Shown here: positions 22,855 through 32,772 of the stretch, piece after piece
Layout: each line of letters opens with the position of its first letter
Position numbering within the stretch: the first letter of the stretch is position 1
NCBI GenBank assembly: GCA_005240065.1
Contig: SBBG01000237.1
Location: 1 to 42,626, forward strand
Reading direction: 5' to 3'
DNA: 42,626 bases
DNA from: Gammaproteobacteria bacterium
GTDB lineage: Bacteria > Pseudomonadota > Gammaproteobacteria > Ga0077554 > Ga007554
The notes under the pieces: model-generated
What the model was told of the DNA's origin: nothing
Databases searched by the model: none
Seen by the model: the letters and a program-made list of their open reading frames with translations, nothing else
Program-made: the position numbers and the translations under genes

Positions 22855-23158
22855 ACTGTGCCCGGCGACGAGTATCTTGAAAACCTCCGGGAACGGCCAA
22901 TGATGGAATGCCAAAAGGCAGCATGATGAAAACGGTTGACGCGACAACTATCTTGACGAACGCCGGTCGCGGTGTAACCGTTCATTTCCCGGAGTAATTG
23001 ACGCCCGATATCGTCGTTTCGGTTGGCTCCTGATCTGATGAGGGATAAGCTTGTCATCCTCGATGACGCGGCATTGTTTGCGCAGGTTATTCAGAGAATC
23101 CATTCAGGCAGTTCGATTGTGGAGTGGCTGGAAATTTGAGTGTCCATGGTATCTGCGT

Positions 23159-24187
23159 CTACCCAGCATTCTTGATATGCGCTTCGGCCAGGTCGAGATA
23201 CTCTTTTGCTAACGTGAGCCATTTTTGCACCTCGCGGACATGCGGTTCGCGCAGATGCCAGATGGCTAGTTTGGCCCGCAGGCTGGCGCGGTAACTCTTG
23301 TAGAAATGTAACAATCTTTCAGGAACGATGTCTCCGGTAATTTCGCGGTAAGTCTCAAAGATGAGGCGATCCAGAAACTCCGGCGCACCCAGCCGTTCGC
23401 ATTCCATGGTCAGGAAAGAAAGTTCGTCCTCCGGATCGAGGATGCGAAACTCGCGTCTGAATTCCAGGCAGTCGATGATGACGGGTTTGTCTGCCAGGCA
23501 GACATGCTCGGGCCGCAAATCACCGTGAGCTTCGATAATCTTGCTCGCACCAACGCGTTGATCGAACAGGTCGGACTCTCGTTTCAGGAATTCCAACTGC
23601 GCGGCGCAGATACTCGGTGCCACATTCAATGGCAGGCCGTAGGCGGGTGTGGTCAGTTCACGGAGGTTGGCGTGGATGTCTGTCTCGAATCGTCCCCGAT
23701 ATTCCGCTGGTGCGATCTCGATCGCCGGTGAGCCCTTGTAGAAGTGAGCCAGAGCCAGGGCGACCTGGGTGATATCCACTTCCCGCACGTCATGATTTCT
23801 TATCGCATGGTCGAGCATCCGCTGTTGCGGCAGGCGGCGCATTTCGACTAGCCAGTCGATCGCTGTGCCATCACCGCCAAGATGCATGGCACCCATGGCA
23901 TCAATGACGAGGGGCACGATGTCGATATATACATCATGCGCCAGCCGCCGATTCAGCCGTACTTCCTCGGCGCAATCATGATGCCGCGCATCGACGGTGC
24001 TGAAGTCGAGAAACTCATAGCGCACCGGTTTCTTCAGCTTGTAGGCGAAACAATCGGTCAGGAATACCCATGACATATGGGTTTCCACAACCTCCACGCG
24101 GTGCGGCTTGTCCGGGTAACTGTCCGGCCGGCGCAGAAAATCGACCTTGGCTTCGGTGGCGGCCCATGTGTCGTGTCCGTGCAGCAT
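23159..24187 (-). CDS. Aminoglycoside-phosphotransferase-like protein (COG2187 N-terminal-type)
   Basis: VEVVETHMSWVFLTDCFAYKLKKPVRYEFLDFSTVDARHHDCAEEVRLNRRL...KIIEAHGDLRPEHVCLADKPVIIDCLEFRREFRILDPEDE, kinase-like HGDLRPEH motif. Confidence 0.8.
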   Translation of the reverse strand: MLHGHDTWAATEAKVDFLRRPDSYPDKPHRVEVVETHMSWVFLTDCFAYKLKKPVRYEFLDFSTVDARHHDCAEEVRLNRRLAHDVYIDIVPLVIDAMGAMHLGGDGTAIDWLVEMRRLPQQRMLDHAIRNHDVREVDITQVALALAHFYKGSPAIEIAPAEYRGRFETDIHANLRELTTPAYGLPLNVAPSICAAQLEFLKRESDLFDQRVGASKIIEAHGDLRPEHVCLADKPVIIDCLEFRREFRILDPEDELSFLTMECERLGAPEFLDRLIFETYREITGDIVPERLLHFYKSYRASLRAKLAIWHLREPHVREVQKWLTLAKEYLDLAEAHIKNAG

Positions 24188-24202
24188 TGAATGACTAGAT
24201 CA

Positions 24203-24652
24203 TCACTTCCGAGTCTTCGCCTCCCTGATCTGTTCACGCGAGATGAGTCTGGCAAGTTCATTCATCTCCTGAGCAAGCAGATCGAACAGGTCATCCACCG
24301 AGACGATCCCCGCCAGGCTTCCTCCGCTATCGACGATCGGTATCCGGCGCACGCCTTTCAGGCGCATCAACTGAATGGTCTCGAACACTCCTTCCGACTC
24401 TCGCGCCGTGACAAGTTCAGGGCTCATGATGTCGCCAGCCGTGACGGTATTGACGTCAGTGCCTTTAGCTACGAGTTCAATGACGATATCCCGGTCAGTG
24501 ATTATCCCGGCCGGTATGCGTTTGCCGTTTTTTTCCTCCACCACGACCAGGTCTCCGACATGGTGATTGCGCATTAATTGTGCAATTTCCGTGATGGCCA
24601 TGTTTTTGTAGGCAAAAACAACGTCGCGGTTGCAAATTTCTCCGATGGGCAT
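24203..24652 (-). CDS. Tandem CBS-domain protein
   Basis: Two CBS repeats (HHVGDLVVVEEKNGKRIPAGIITDRDIV; GVRRIPIVDSGGSLAGIVSVDDLFDLL). Confidence 0.93.
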   Translation of the reverse strand: MPIGEICNRDVVFAYKNMAITEIAQLMRNHHVGDLVVVEEKNGKRIPAGIITDRDIVIELVAKGTDVNTVTAGDIMSPELVTARESEGVFETIQLMRLKGVRRIPIVDSGGSLAGIVSVDDLFDLLAQEMNELARLISREQIREAKTRK

Positions 24653-24726
24653 GGTGGTTCTCCTTCATGATTTTTTCGTTGGCAATAACTTCAACGAATA
24701 TGGTAACCCCCTTATGTGATATTTCT

Positions 24727-24740
24727 TTGATCTATATCAA
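24727..24740. promoter_or_regulatory. FNR/ANR-type binding site
   Basis: TTGAT-CTAT-ATCAA, perfect match to TTGAT-N4-ATCAA, in the divergent intergenic region between the CBS and phosphoribosyltransferase genes; TATCAT at 24763-24768 lies at class-II spacing. Confidence 0.8.
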
Positions 24741-24800
24741 ACCTGATGCAAATAATGTTGGTTATCATGAGTGCGAGATCCAAATGCCTGGGAGGGCGCC

Positions 24801-25457
24801 ATGATCTTCTCGAGCCGCGCGGAAGCCGCTTTCTTGCTTGCTGAAAAGCTGTCGAGTTATAAGGGCAGAAATCCGCTCGTGCTCGCCATCCCTCGGGGTG
24901 CAGTACCGATGGCGAAAATCATTGCCGGTGTGTTGGAGGGAGAGCTGGATGTGGTGCTGGTACGAAAGCTGCGTGCGCCGTTCAATCCGGAATTCGCCAT
25001 CGGGGCGATGGATGAAAGCGGTTGGGTCTATATCGCCGATTATGCCGAGCAGGCGGGTGCGTCCAGGGACTATATCGAGCAGGAAAAAAAGGCGCAGCTT
25101 GAAACCATGCGCAGACGGCGCGCGCAATATACTCCGGTGCGACCGCCGATCGACCCGGCGGGGCGCATTGTTATCGTCGTGGACGATGGTTTGGCGACTG
25201 GCGCGACCATGATTTCCGCTTTGCATGCGCTGCGTGCCAAACACCCTGCCAAGCTGATCTGCGCCGTGCCCGTCGCGCCGACGGATGCAGTGCAAAAAGT
25301 GAAGGATTACGCGGATGAGGTGATTTGCCTGGAAACGCCGGTCTATTTTCAGGCGGTCGGGCAGTTCTATGCGGATTTTCCACAGATTGAAGATGACGAG
25401 GTTGTCGAGACGCTGAAGGAAAGCATTAACCCACGCGGGGGCCGAGAAAGCGCGTGA
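24801..25457 (+). CDS. Phosphoribosyltransferase-family protein
   Basis: PRPP-binding-like motif IVIVVDDGLATGATMISALHALRAK; start at MIFSSRAEAAFLLAEKL. Confidence 0.9.
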   Translation: MIFSSRAEAAFLLAEKLSSYKGRNPLVLAIPRGAVPMAKIIAGVLEGELDVVLVRKLRAPFNPEFAIGAMDESGWVYIADYAEQAGASRDYIEQEKKAQLETMRRRRAQYTPVRPPIDPAGRIVIVVDDGLATGATMISALHALRAKHPAKLICAVPVAPTDAVQKVKDYADEVICLETPVYFQAVGQFYADFPQIEDDEVVETLKESINPRGGRESA

Positions 25458-26073
25458 ACCAGTGTGCCGCTTTCTGCGCCACTTCTTCGAGGGTGCCTGG
25501 TTCCTCGAAAAGGTGGGTAGCGCCGGGAACGATTACCAGTTCCTTCAGGCAGCTCAGACTCGCAAACGCCTGCTGATTCAGCTCGATCACGACATCATCG
25601 AGGCCGCCCACGAGCAGAAGGGTCGGCGCTTTGACTTTGTGTAGATCATCTTCGCCCGCCAGATCGGGCCGCCCACTGCGGGATACCACTGCGTCGATTT
25701 TTTCGGGAAGCCGGGCCGCGACCGTCAGCGCTGCTGCGGCGCCGGTGCTGGCGCCGAACAGGCCGATGGGAAGGATGCGGGTCTGGGATGTGTCCCCGAG
25801 CCAACGGACGGCGGCGAGCAGGCGGCGGGTCAAAAGAGGGATATTGAAACGGTTGGCGTAGTCGCTATCCTCCTGACGTGTGAGTAGATCGATCAGCAAT
25901 GTTCCGATACCCGCTTCGCGCAGTACCTCGGCTACATAGTTGTTGCGCGGGCTGAAGCGGCTGCTACCACTGCCATGGGCGAACAGTACGACGCCTTGGA
26001 CGTTATTCGGCAGCTCCAGCATGCCTTCCAGGCTGATGGAATCAGCAGGGATGTGGGCAAGTTCCTTCAACAT
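25426..26073 (-). CDS. Alpha/beta hydrolase (dienelactone-hydrolase-like)
   Basis: VVLFAHGSGSSRFSPRNNYVAEVLREAG..., GLFGASTGAAAAL nucleophile elbow, PTLLLVGGLDDVVIELN, GATHLFEEPG. Confidence 0.87.
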   Translation of the reverse strand: MLKELAHIPADSISLEGMLELPNNVQGVVLFAHGSGSSRFSPRNNYVAEVLREAGIGTLLIDLLTRQEDSDYANRFNIPLLTRRLLAAVRWLGDTSQTRILPIGLFGASTGAAAALTVAARLPEKIDAVVSRSGRPDLAGEDDLHKVKAPTLLLVGGLDDVVIELNQQAFASLSCLKELVIVPGATHLFEEPGTLEEVAQKAAHWFTRFLGPRVG

Positions 26074-28754
26074 GGCTTTTTCTCCTCATGCGTTTTTTCG
26101 ATCCGCACGGCCGTGATCTTGTATTCCGGGGTTTTTACATGACGGTCACGGTAGGCGCTGGTGACATTGTTTAAAAAGACCTGCGGCGTATGAAAAGTGG
26201 CGAAGAGTTCGCCCTTTTTTACGGCAGGGGTGATGTTGATCGGGAGTTCCGCGTCGCCGTAACGGCTGGTGATTTTGACCCGTTCTCCATTTTTCAGCCC
26301 TAGCCGCTCGGCGTCCGCAGGCGAGATATCCAGGACATCGCAGGGGCGCAAAACGATATTCTTGGTGCGCAGGGTCATGGTGCCTGCGTTGAACTGATAA
26401 AGAGTTCTGCCGGTGACCAGCAGGAAGGGGAAGTCTTCGTTGACCTTCTCGGCGGTGGGTCTATAGTCAATGCGGCGTAACGCCGCCTGCTTGTCGAGGG
26501 CAAAAGATTCGGTGTGCATGATCTGCGTGCCGGGATGGTTCTCGGTGGGGCAAGGCCATTGCAGGCCGCCGTGCTCCAGACGCCGATAGCTGATGCCATT
26601 CCCCGCAGCCCAAACGGCACGCACCTCATTCCAGATGTCTTCGGCAGATTGAAACTCGAAAAACTCCCCTTTACCCATGGCGCGCGCGATGTCGCAAATG
26701 ATTTCCCAGTCGGGTTTTGCCTGTCCGGGAGGCGGGATCGCTTTTCTGATGCGTTGGATGCGACGCTCGGCGTTCATGAAGGTGCCGTCTTTTTCGAATG
26801 ACGAGGCCGCGGGGAGAAATACCGAGCCGAACGACTTGGCGGTTTCGGTGAGGAACATGTCCTGGATGATGACCAATTCCATGGATTTCATCGCCTGTCG
26901 TGTAGTGTGGGCATCGGCATTGGTCAACAGCACGTCGTAGCCGATGGCCCATAGCGCCTTGAGCTTGCCTTGTGCCGCCGCATCCATCATTTGCAGCAGG
27001 TTCAGCCCCGCCGCGACGGGCAAGGGCGCGCCCCATATTTTTTCAAAGAGGCTTTGACCGTCCTTGATGGATATTCCGCCGGTGAGAGTGCCGGGATCAC
27101 AGCCCATGTGCGCCGCGCCTTGCACATTGTTCTGCCCGCGCAGAGGATTGATGCCGGCGCCGCGTTTGCCGATGTTGCCGGTCAGCAGCGCCAGATTGAC
27201 CAGACACATCACGCCTTCCGTGCCTTGGGTGTGCTCGGTGATTCCCAGGCCATGGAAGCTCATGGCGGGTTTGTTTGTCGCATACAGCCGCGCCGCCTGG
27301 CGGATAAGGTTGGCATCCACACCGCAGAGCACTGCGGTATGCTCCGGTGTCCATTGTTTTATGAATTCCTCAAATTGCGGCCAGCCGGAAATGCGTTCGC
27401 GCAAAAAAACTTCATCATGAAGTTGTTCCTCGACGATGGCGCAGGCCATGGCATTGAGTAGCGGCACATTGGTGCCCGGGCGCAACGCCATGTGCAGCGC
27501 CGCATAATCGGCCAGTTCGATACGGCGTGGGTCGATGACGATAAGAGGCACGCCACGCAGTGCGGCCTGTTTGATGCGTGCCCCGACGACAGGATGATTT
27601 TCGGTGGGGTTGGCGCCGCAGATCAGAATGGTGTGCGCCTGTTCGATGTCGTCGAAGGAATTGGTCGAGGCGCCTGTGCCCAGCATCAGCTTCATCGCTG
27701 CCGCAGTTGGCGTATGGCATACCCGTGCGCAGCAGTCCACGTTATTGGTGCCCAGCGCCATGCGCGCGAATTTTTGCGCGAGATAATTCTCCTCATTGGT
27801 GGCGCGAGCCGAGCCGAGTATGCCGATACTATCCGGGTCGTGGCGTGTGGCTATGGTTTGCAGCCTCTCGGCGGTATAGGCAATCGCTTCTTGCCATGAG
27901 GCGTTTTTCCATGCGCCGTTGTCGCGGATCATCGGTGTGGTGATGCGGTCATCGGCATGGACGAAATCATAGGCATAGCGGCCTTTTACGCAAAGATGTC
28001 CCTTGCTTACCGGGGCATCGAGGACGGGTTTCACGGCAATGATGCGCTCATTGCGCGTGCCAACTTCCATCTCGCAACCTGTGCCGCAATAGGGGCAGGT
28101 CGTGCGGGTCCATGCCGCGGGTTTGTCCGGGGTCAGCAGCGACTTGTCTTCCAGCGCGCCGGTCGGGCAGGTATCCACGCAGGCGCCGCAACCGACACAG
28201 GAGCTTTCGCGGAAGGTGGCGCGAGAATCGGGGCGTATCCGTGTCGCATCGCCGCGATTCCATGCCTGCCAGACGAACTGTCCCTGCACCTCTTCGCAGA
28301 TGCGTATGCAGCGATAACAGTCGATGCACTGCGACATATCGACATGGATATAGGGATGCGAGTCGTCGATGAGGGCGGTGTCGGCTGCGCCGCGTAATTC
28401 ACCTTCCAGGCCGTAGGTGCGGATGAGGCGGTGAAATTCCTTGTCAGGGGATTGTCGCAAGGGATCCGCCGGGTAGCGATGTGCGATGAGTTTGAGTAAC
28501 GTGCGCCGCAGGGTTTCGATCTCCGGCGTATGGGTGTTGATCACCATGCCGTCAGCCAAGCATGTGTCGCAGGCGGTCACCGGGCGCGCATGCCCATGTA
28601 CCTGCACGATGCACAAGCGGCAGCCACCGTAAGGTTTGAGGCGCTCGTCATGGCACAGGGTGGGCGCATCCGCGCCCACCGTTCGCAGCGCGTGCAGAAT
28701 GGTAACGTCTTCGTCGAACTCATATGCTTGGTCATTGATGGTTACGCGAAGCAT
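26067..28754 (-). CDS. fdsA: NAD-type formate dehydrogenase alpha subunit (molybdopterin, NuoG-like N-terminus)
   Basis: N-terminal 2Fe-2S/4Fe-4S region (CVGCGACVDTCPTGAL), TTCPYCGTGCEMEVG, CCARVCHTPTAAAMKLMLGTGASTNSFDDIE with Cys at the position often Sec/Cys. Start at MLRVTINDQAYEF (28754), not the ORF-track 28958. Confidence 0.9.
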   Translation of the reverse strand: MLRVTINDQAYEFDEDVTILHALRTVGADAPTLCHDERLKPYGGCRLCIVQVHGHARPVTACDTCLADGMVINTHTPEIETLRRTLLKLIAHRYPADPLRQSPDKEFHRLIRTYGLEGELRGAADTALIDDSHPYIHVDMSQCIDCYRCIRICEEVQGQFVWQAWNRGDATRIRPDSRATFRESSCVGCGACVDTCPTGALEDKSLLTPDKPAAWTRTTCPYCGTGCEMEVGTRNERIIAVKPVLDAPVSKGHLCVKGRYAYDFVHADDRITTPMIRDNGAWKNASWQEAIAYTAERLQTIATRHDPDSIGILGSARATNEENYLAQKFARMALGTNNVDCCARVCHTPTAAAMKLMLGTGASTNSFDDIEQAHTILICGANPTENHPVVGARIKQAALRGVPLIVIDPRRIELADYAALHMALRPGTNVPLLNAMACAIVEEQLHDEVFLRERISGWPQFEEFIKQWTPEHTAVLCGVDANLIRQAARLYATNKPAMSFHGLGITEHTQGTEGVMCLVNLALLTGNIGKRGAGINPLRGQNNVQGAAHMGCDPGTLTGGISIKDGQSLFEKIWGAPLPVAAGLNLLQMMDAAAQGKLKALWAIGYDVLLTNADAHTTRQAMKSMELVIIQDMFLTETAKSFGSVFLPAASSFEKDGTFMNAERRIQRIRKAIPPPGQAKPDWEIICDIARAMGKGEFFEFQSAEDIWNEVRAVWAAGNGISYRRLEHGGLQWPCPTENHPGTQIMHTESFALDKQAALRRIDYRPTAEKVNEDFPFLLVTGRTLYQFNAGTMTLRTKNIVLRPCDVLDISPADAERLGLKNGERVKITSRYGDAELPINITPAVKKGELFATFHTPQVFLNNVTSAYRDRHVKTPEYKITAVRIEKTHEEKKPC

Positions 28755-30211
28755 GCTGTCAGCTCCTGTGTATAGTATCTTTCGATGCTGTGGGCGAATT
28801 CGGCCAGGCCGGTACCCAGGCCGCACAGGCTGGTGTGCGCCAACGCCGCTACGATTTCTTCCCATTCCGCTTTTTCTATGGCCGGGGCCTTGCCGGTTTG
28901 CAGTGGTTTTTCGAAGATTTGCTCGATGCGGCGGCTGCCGAGGCGGCAGGGTGTGCACTTGCCGCAGGATTCGTAGGCGCCGAAGGAAAAGATGTGGTGG
29001 ATCAATGCCGCGATGGAGGTGTGTTCGTCGAAGACCACGACGCCACCGTGCCCGACCGCGGCGCCGATGGCGTGCAATTCCTCATGACCGAAAGGCGTGT
29101 CCAAAAGCTGTGGAGGTATCATTCCCGCCAGCGGCCCGCCGATGATGACACCCTTGAGTTTGCCCGTTTTCAGTCCGCCACCTAGCTGCTCTACAATGTG
29201 ACGCACCGGCATGCCGAATTCGATTTCGTAAAGTCCGGGCCGATTGAATAGCGAGTTGAGTGAAACCAGCTTGGTTCCTCTGCTATTGGAAAAGCCAAGG
29301 GTCCGGTAAGCCTCCGCGCCGTGTTGCACGATCCAGGGAATGGCAGCCAGGGTTTCGACGTTATCGATCAGGGTGGGTTTGTCGAACAAACCACTCTCGG
29401 TTGGATAAGGCGGGCGGACGCGCACCTCGGGTCTTCGCCCTTCAATGGAGTTGAGCAGCGCCGTTTCTTCGCCGCAGATGTAGCTGCCCTGGCCTATTAT
29501 CAGTTCGATGTCGAAGGAAAAACGGCTGTCGAGGATATTCTCGCCGAGATAACCCTGTTGCCGTGCATCGGCCAAGGCTTGTTTCAATATTATCCGGGCT
29601 TCGGGGTATTCGCTGCGCAAATAAATGCAGGCTTTGCTCGCGCCAACGGCATAGCCTGCGATGACGAGAGCCTCGATCAAGGCGTGCGGATCATCCTCCA
29701 TGATGAAGCGGTCGATATAGGCGCCAGGGTCGCCTTCATCGGCATTGGCGACAACGAATTTTTCGTCGCCCGAAGCCTGAAAGACAGCACGCCACTTTCT
29801 GCCGGTGGGAAAGCCCGCCCCGCCGCGACCGCGCAAGCCGGAGTGTTCGATGGCTTGGACAATGGCGTCTGGCGCCGTCCGCAGCGCTTGCGCCAGTGCT
29901 GTGTAGCCGCCGTGCCCGGTGTAGGATTGAACAGTGCGCGCGCCGCCCGCGACGACGCGTTTCAGCACCACCGGTTGTGCAGCGTGTATCTCAATGCCCG
30001 GTCGACGGGTGTCGCCGCCCGCGGCGGGGGCGGCATAGCATTTTCCCAGGCAATAAATCCGCGCTGCCTGCGTTTGTGCGGTGTGCCAGCGATCGGGATC
30101 AAGGTGTCTGGCGGCAAAACACGCCATTCCCTGGCACGGGCTGTCAGCGACGGCTCGCCCGGTAAGGTGATAAAACGAGGCGATGTTTGGTTCATGCGGG
30201 TTTGTCTGCAT
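28742..30211 (-). CDS. fdsB: Formate dehydrogenase beta subunit: NuoF-like with fused short NuoE/FdsG-like N-terminus
   Basis: GRGGAGFPTGRKW, ADEGDPGAYIDRFIMEDDPH, YICGEETALLNSIEG, ESCGKCTPCRLG; N-terminal C-x4-C ... C-x3-C (CQGMAC / CLGKC). Overlaps the fdsA start. Confidence 0.88.
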   Translation of the reverse strand: MQTNPHEPNIASFYHLTGRAVADSPCQGMACFAARHLDPDRWHTAQTQAARIYCLGKCYAAPAAGGDTRRPGIEIHAAQPVVLKRVVAGGARTVQSYTGHGGYTALAQALRTAPDAIVQAIEHSGLRGRGGAGFPTGRKWRAVFQASGDEKFVVANADEGDPGAYIDRFIMEDDPHALIEALVIAGYAVGASKACIYLRSEYPEARIILKQALADARQQGYLGENILDSRFSFDIELIIGQGSYICGEETALLNSIEGRRPEVRVRPPYPTESGLFDKPTLIDNVETLAAIPWIVQHGAEAYRTLGFSNSRGTKLVSLNSLFNRPGLYEIEFGMPVRHIVEQLGGGLKTGKLKGVIIGGPLAGMIPPQLLDTPFGHEELHAIGAAVGHGGVVVFDEHTSIAALIHHIFSFGAYESCGKCTPCRLGSRRIEQIFEKPLQTGKAPAIEKAEWEEIVAALAHTSLCGLGTGLAEFAHSIERYYTQELTACFA

Positions 30212-30266
30212 CGGAAGCCCTCCGAAGACGTTACCGCTATTTTATCCTGTTATTTCACAGAGCCGT

Positions 30267-30280
30267 TTGATCTGGATCAA
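30267..30280. promoter_or_regulatory. FNR/ANR-type binding site
   Basis: TTGAT-CTGG-ATCAA, perfect match, in the divergent intergenic region between fdsB and the phosphoketolase gene; minus-strand TAAAAT (30239-30244) lies at class-II -10 spacing. Confidence 0.8.
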
Positions 30281-30337
30281 GGTTTGCTATTTCTGTTTTT
30301 TGGTAAAGTGAGATGATTGCCGATCAAGAGGAGCACA

Positions 30338-32731
30338 ATGATGGAGTCTCAGGTCATGGTTTCATTGCAACAAAATCCGCTTTCCATGGACGAGCTTGGC
30401 AAAATACATGCCTATTGGCGCGCGGCGAATTATCTCTCTGTCGGGCAGATTTATCTGCTGGATAATCCGCTGTTGCGCGAGCCGCTCCGGCTGGAACACG
30501 TCAAACCGCGCTTGCTCGGCCACTGGGGCACCACACCGGGCCTCAATTTCATCTATGTTCATCTGAACCGCATCATCCAGGCGCATGATCTGAACGTCAT
30601 CTACCTTGCTGGTCCCGGTCACGGTGGACCCGGCGTGGTGGCCAATACTTATCTGGAAGGCACTTACAGCGAGTTCTATCCGAACGTGGCGCGGAATGCG
30701 GAAGGAATGAAGAGACTGTTCAAGCAGTTTTCCTTTCCGGGGGGCGTCCCCAGCCACGTCGCGCCGGAAACGCCAGGATCGATACATGAGGGCGGTGAGC
30801 TGGGCTATGTTCTTTCTCATGCCTATGGCGCGGCGTTTGACAATCCCGATCTGGTGGTTGCCTGCGTGGTGGGTGATGGCGAGGCCGAGACCGGACCCTT
30901 GGCGACGGCATGGCATTCCAACAAGTTTCTTAATCCCATTCACGATGGTGCGGTGCTACCCATCTTGCATCTGAACGGCTACAAGATCGCCAACCCCGCT
31001 GTACTGGCGCGCCTCAGTCATGAGGAGCTGGAAAGCCTGTTCACAGGTTATGGCTACCAGCCCTTTTTCGTTGAAGGATCCGACGCAGAGGCCATGCACC
31101 AGTTGATGGCGGCGACGCTGAATGCGGTGATCGCACGGATCAAGGCGATCCAGAACGAAGCGCGCAGCACCGGCATCGCCACACGCCCGCGTTGGCCGAT
31201 GATCATTCTGCGCACTCCCAAGGGATGGACGGGGCCGCAGCAGGTGGACGGTTTGAAAACGGAGGGGTTCTGGCGTTCACACCAGGTGCCGTTGTCCGGG
31301 ATGGCGGAAAAGCCCGAGCATCTGAAATTGCTTGAACAATGGATGAGGAGTTACAAGCCGGAAGAGTTGTTCGATGAGAACGGCGCATTGATGCCTGAAT
31401 TGGCCGCGCTTGCTCCCACGGGAGACAGACGCATGGGAGCCAATCCTCATGCCAATGGCGGTGCTCTGCTGCGGGATCTGATTTTGCCAGATTTCCGCGA
31501 TTATGCCGTGGAGATTGCCAGGAGGGGGCGGACTTTTTCCGAGGCGACGCGGGTCATGGGCCGTTTCTTGCGCGATGTGATGAAGCTCAATCAGGGCCAG
31601 CGCAATTTTCGTGTGATGGGTCCGGATGAGACGGCTTCGAATCGTCTCGATGCCTTGTTCGAGGTGACGGATCGCACCTGGATGGCCGAAACCCTGCCTG
31701 AGGACGAGCATCTTTCAACGGATGGCCGGGTGATGGAAATACTCTCCGAACATACCTGCCAGGGATGGCTGGAAGGGTATCTTCTGACGGGGCGCCACGG
31801 ACTGTTTTCCTGTTACGAGGCGTTCATCCACATTGTTGACTCGATGTTCAACCAGCACGCCAAATGGCTCAAGGTGACCGCCAAGGAAATTCCCTGGCGG
31901 CGGCCCATCGCCTCGCTCAATTATTTGCTCACTTCCCATGTCTGGCGTCAGGATCACAACGGTTTTTCTCACCAGGACCCCGGTTTCATAGATCATGTGG
32001 TAAACAAGAAGGCTGATGTGATCCGTGTTTATTTGCCACCCGACGCCAATACGCTGTTGTATGTCACCGATCAGTGTCTGCGCAGCCGCAATCTGATTAA
32101 TGTCATTGTCGCCGGCAAGAACGATCAGCCGCAGTGGCTGGACATGGATGCCGCCATCAAACACTGCACCGCTGGCATCGGTATCTGGGAGTGGGCGAGC
32201 AACGACCGTGACAGCGAGCCGGATGTGGTAATGGCCTGCGCTGGCGATGTGCCGACCATCGAGACGCTGGCCGCCGTGGATTTGCTACGCCAACATCTGC
32301 CCGAACTCAAGGTGCGGGTTATCAATGTGGTCGACCTGATGACGCTGCAACCGCAGGAGGAGCATCCGCATGGTTTGTCGAACAAGGATTTCGATACCTT
32401 GTTCACCACTGACAAGCCGATCATTTTTGCCTACCATGGCTATCCTTGGCTGATTCATCGTCTCACTTATCGCCGCGCCAATCACAAGAATCTCCATGTG
32501 CGCGGCTACAAGGAGGAGGGCACCACCACCACACCCTTCGATATGGCGGTGCGCAATGATCTGGACCGCTTTCACCTGGTGGCCGATGTGGTCGATCGTG
32601 TTCCCAAGCTCGGCTATCTTGCCGCGTATGCCAAACAGGTGATCCGCGACAAGCTGATCGAACATAAACAATACATCACCACCCATGGGCAGGATATGCC
32701 GGAAATCAGGGAGTGGAAGTGGCCTGAGTAG
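30338..32731 (+). CDS. xfp: Xylulose-5-phosphate/fructose-6-phosphate phosphoketolase
   Basis: [108 protein letters not shown] codons at 30338 and 30341. Confidence 0.97.
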   Translation: MMESQVMVSLQQNPLSMDELGKIHAYWRAANYLSVGQIYLLDNPLLREPLRLEHVKPRLLGHWGTTPGLNFIYVHLNRIIQAHDLNVIYLAGPGHGGPGVVANTYLEGTYSEFYPNVARNAEGMKRLFKQFSFPGGVPSHVAPETPGSIHEGGELGYVLSHAYGAAFDNPDLVVACVVGDGEAETGPLATAWHSNKFLNPIHDGAVLPILHLNGYKIANPAVLARLSHEELESLFTGYGYQPFFVEGSDAEAMHQLMAATLNAVIARIKAIQNEARSTGIATRPRWPMIILRTPKGWTGPQQVDGLKTEGFWRSHQVPLSGMAEKPEHLKLLEQWMRSYKPEELFDENGALMPELAALAPTGDRRMGANPHANGGALLRDLILPDFRDYAVEIARRGRTFSEATRVMGRFLRDVMKLNQGQRNFRVMGPDETASNRLDALFEVTDRTWMAETLPEDEHLSTDGRVMEILSEHTCQGWLEGYLLTGRHGLFSCYEAFIHIVDSMFNQHAKWLKVTAKEIPWRRPIASLNYLLTSHVWRQDHNGFSHQDPGFIDHVVNKKADVIRVYLPPDANTLLYVTDQCLRSRNLINVIVAGKNDQPQWLDMDAAIKHCTAGIGIWEWASNDRDSEPDVVMACAGDVPTIETLAAVDLLRQHLPELKVRVINVVDLMTLQPQEEHPHGLSNKDFDTLFTTDKPIIFAYHGYPWLIHRLTYRRANHKNLHVRGYKEEGTTTTPFDMAVRNDLDRFHLVADVVDRVPKLGYLAAYAKQVIRDKLIEHKQYITTHGQDMPEIREWKWPE

Positions 32732-32772
32732 AGAGTGCAGCAGTAAAGCGTTCCGGGAACTCTTGGATGGAG

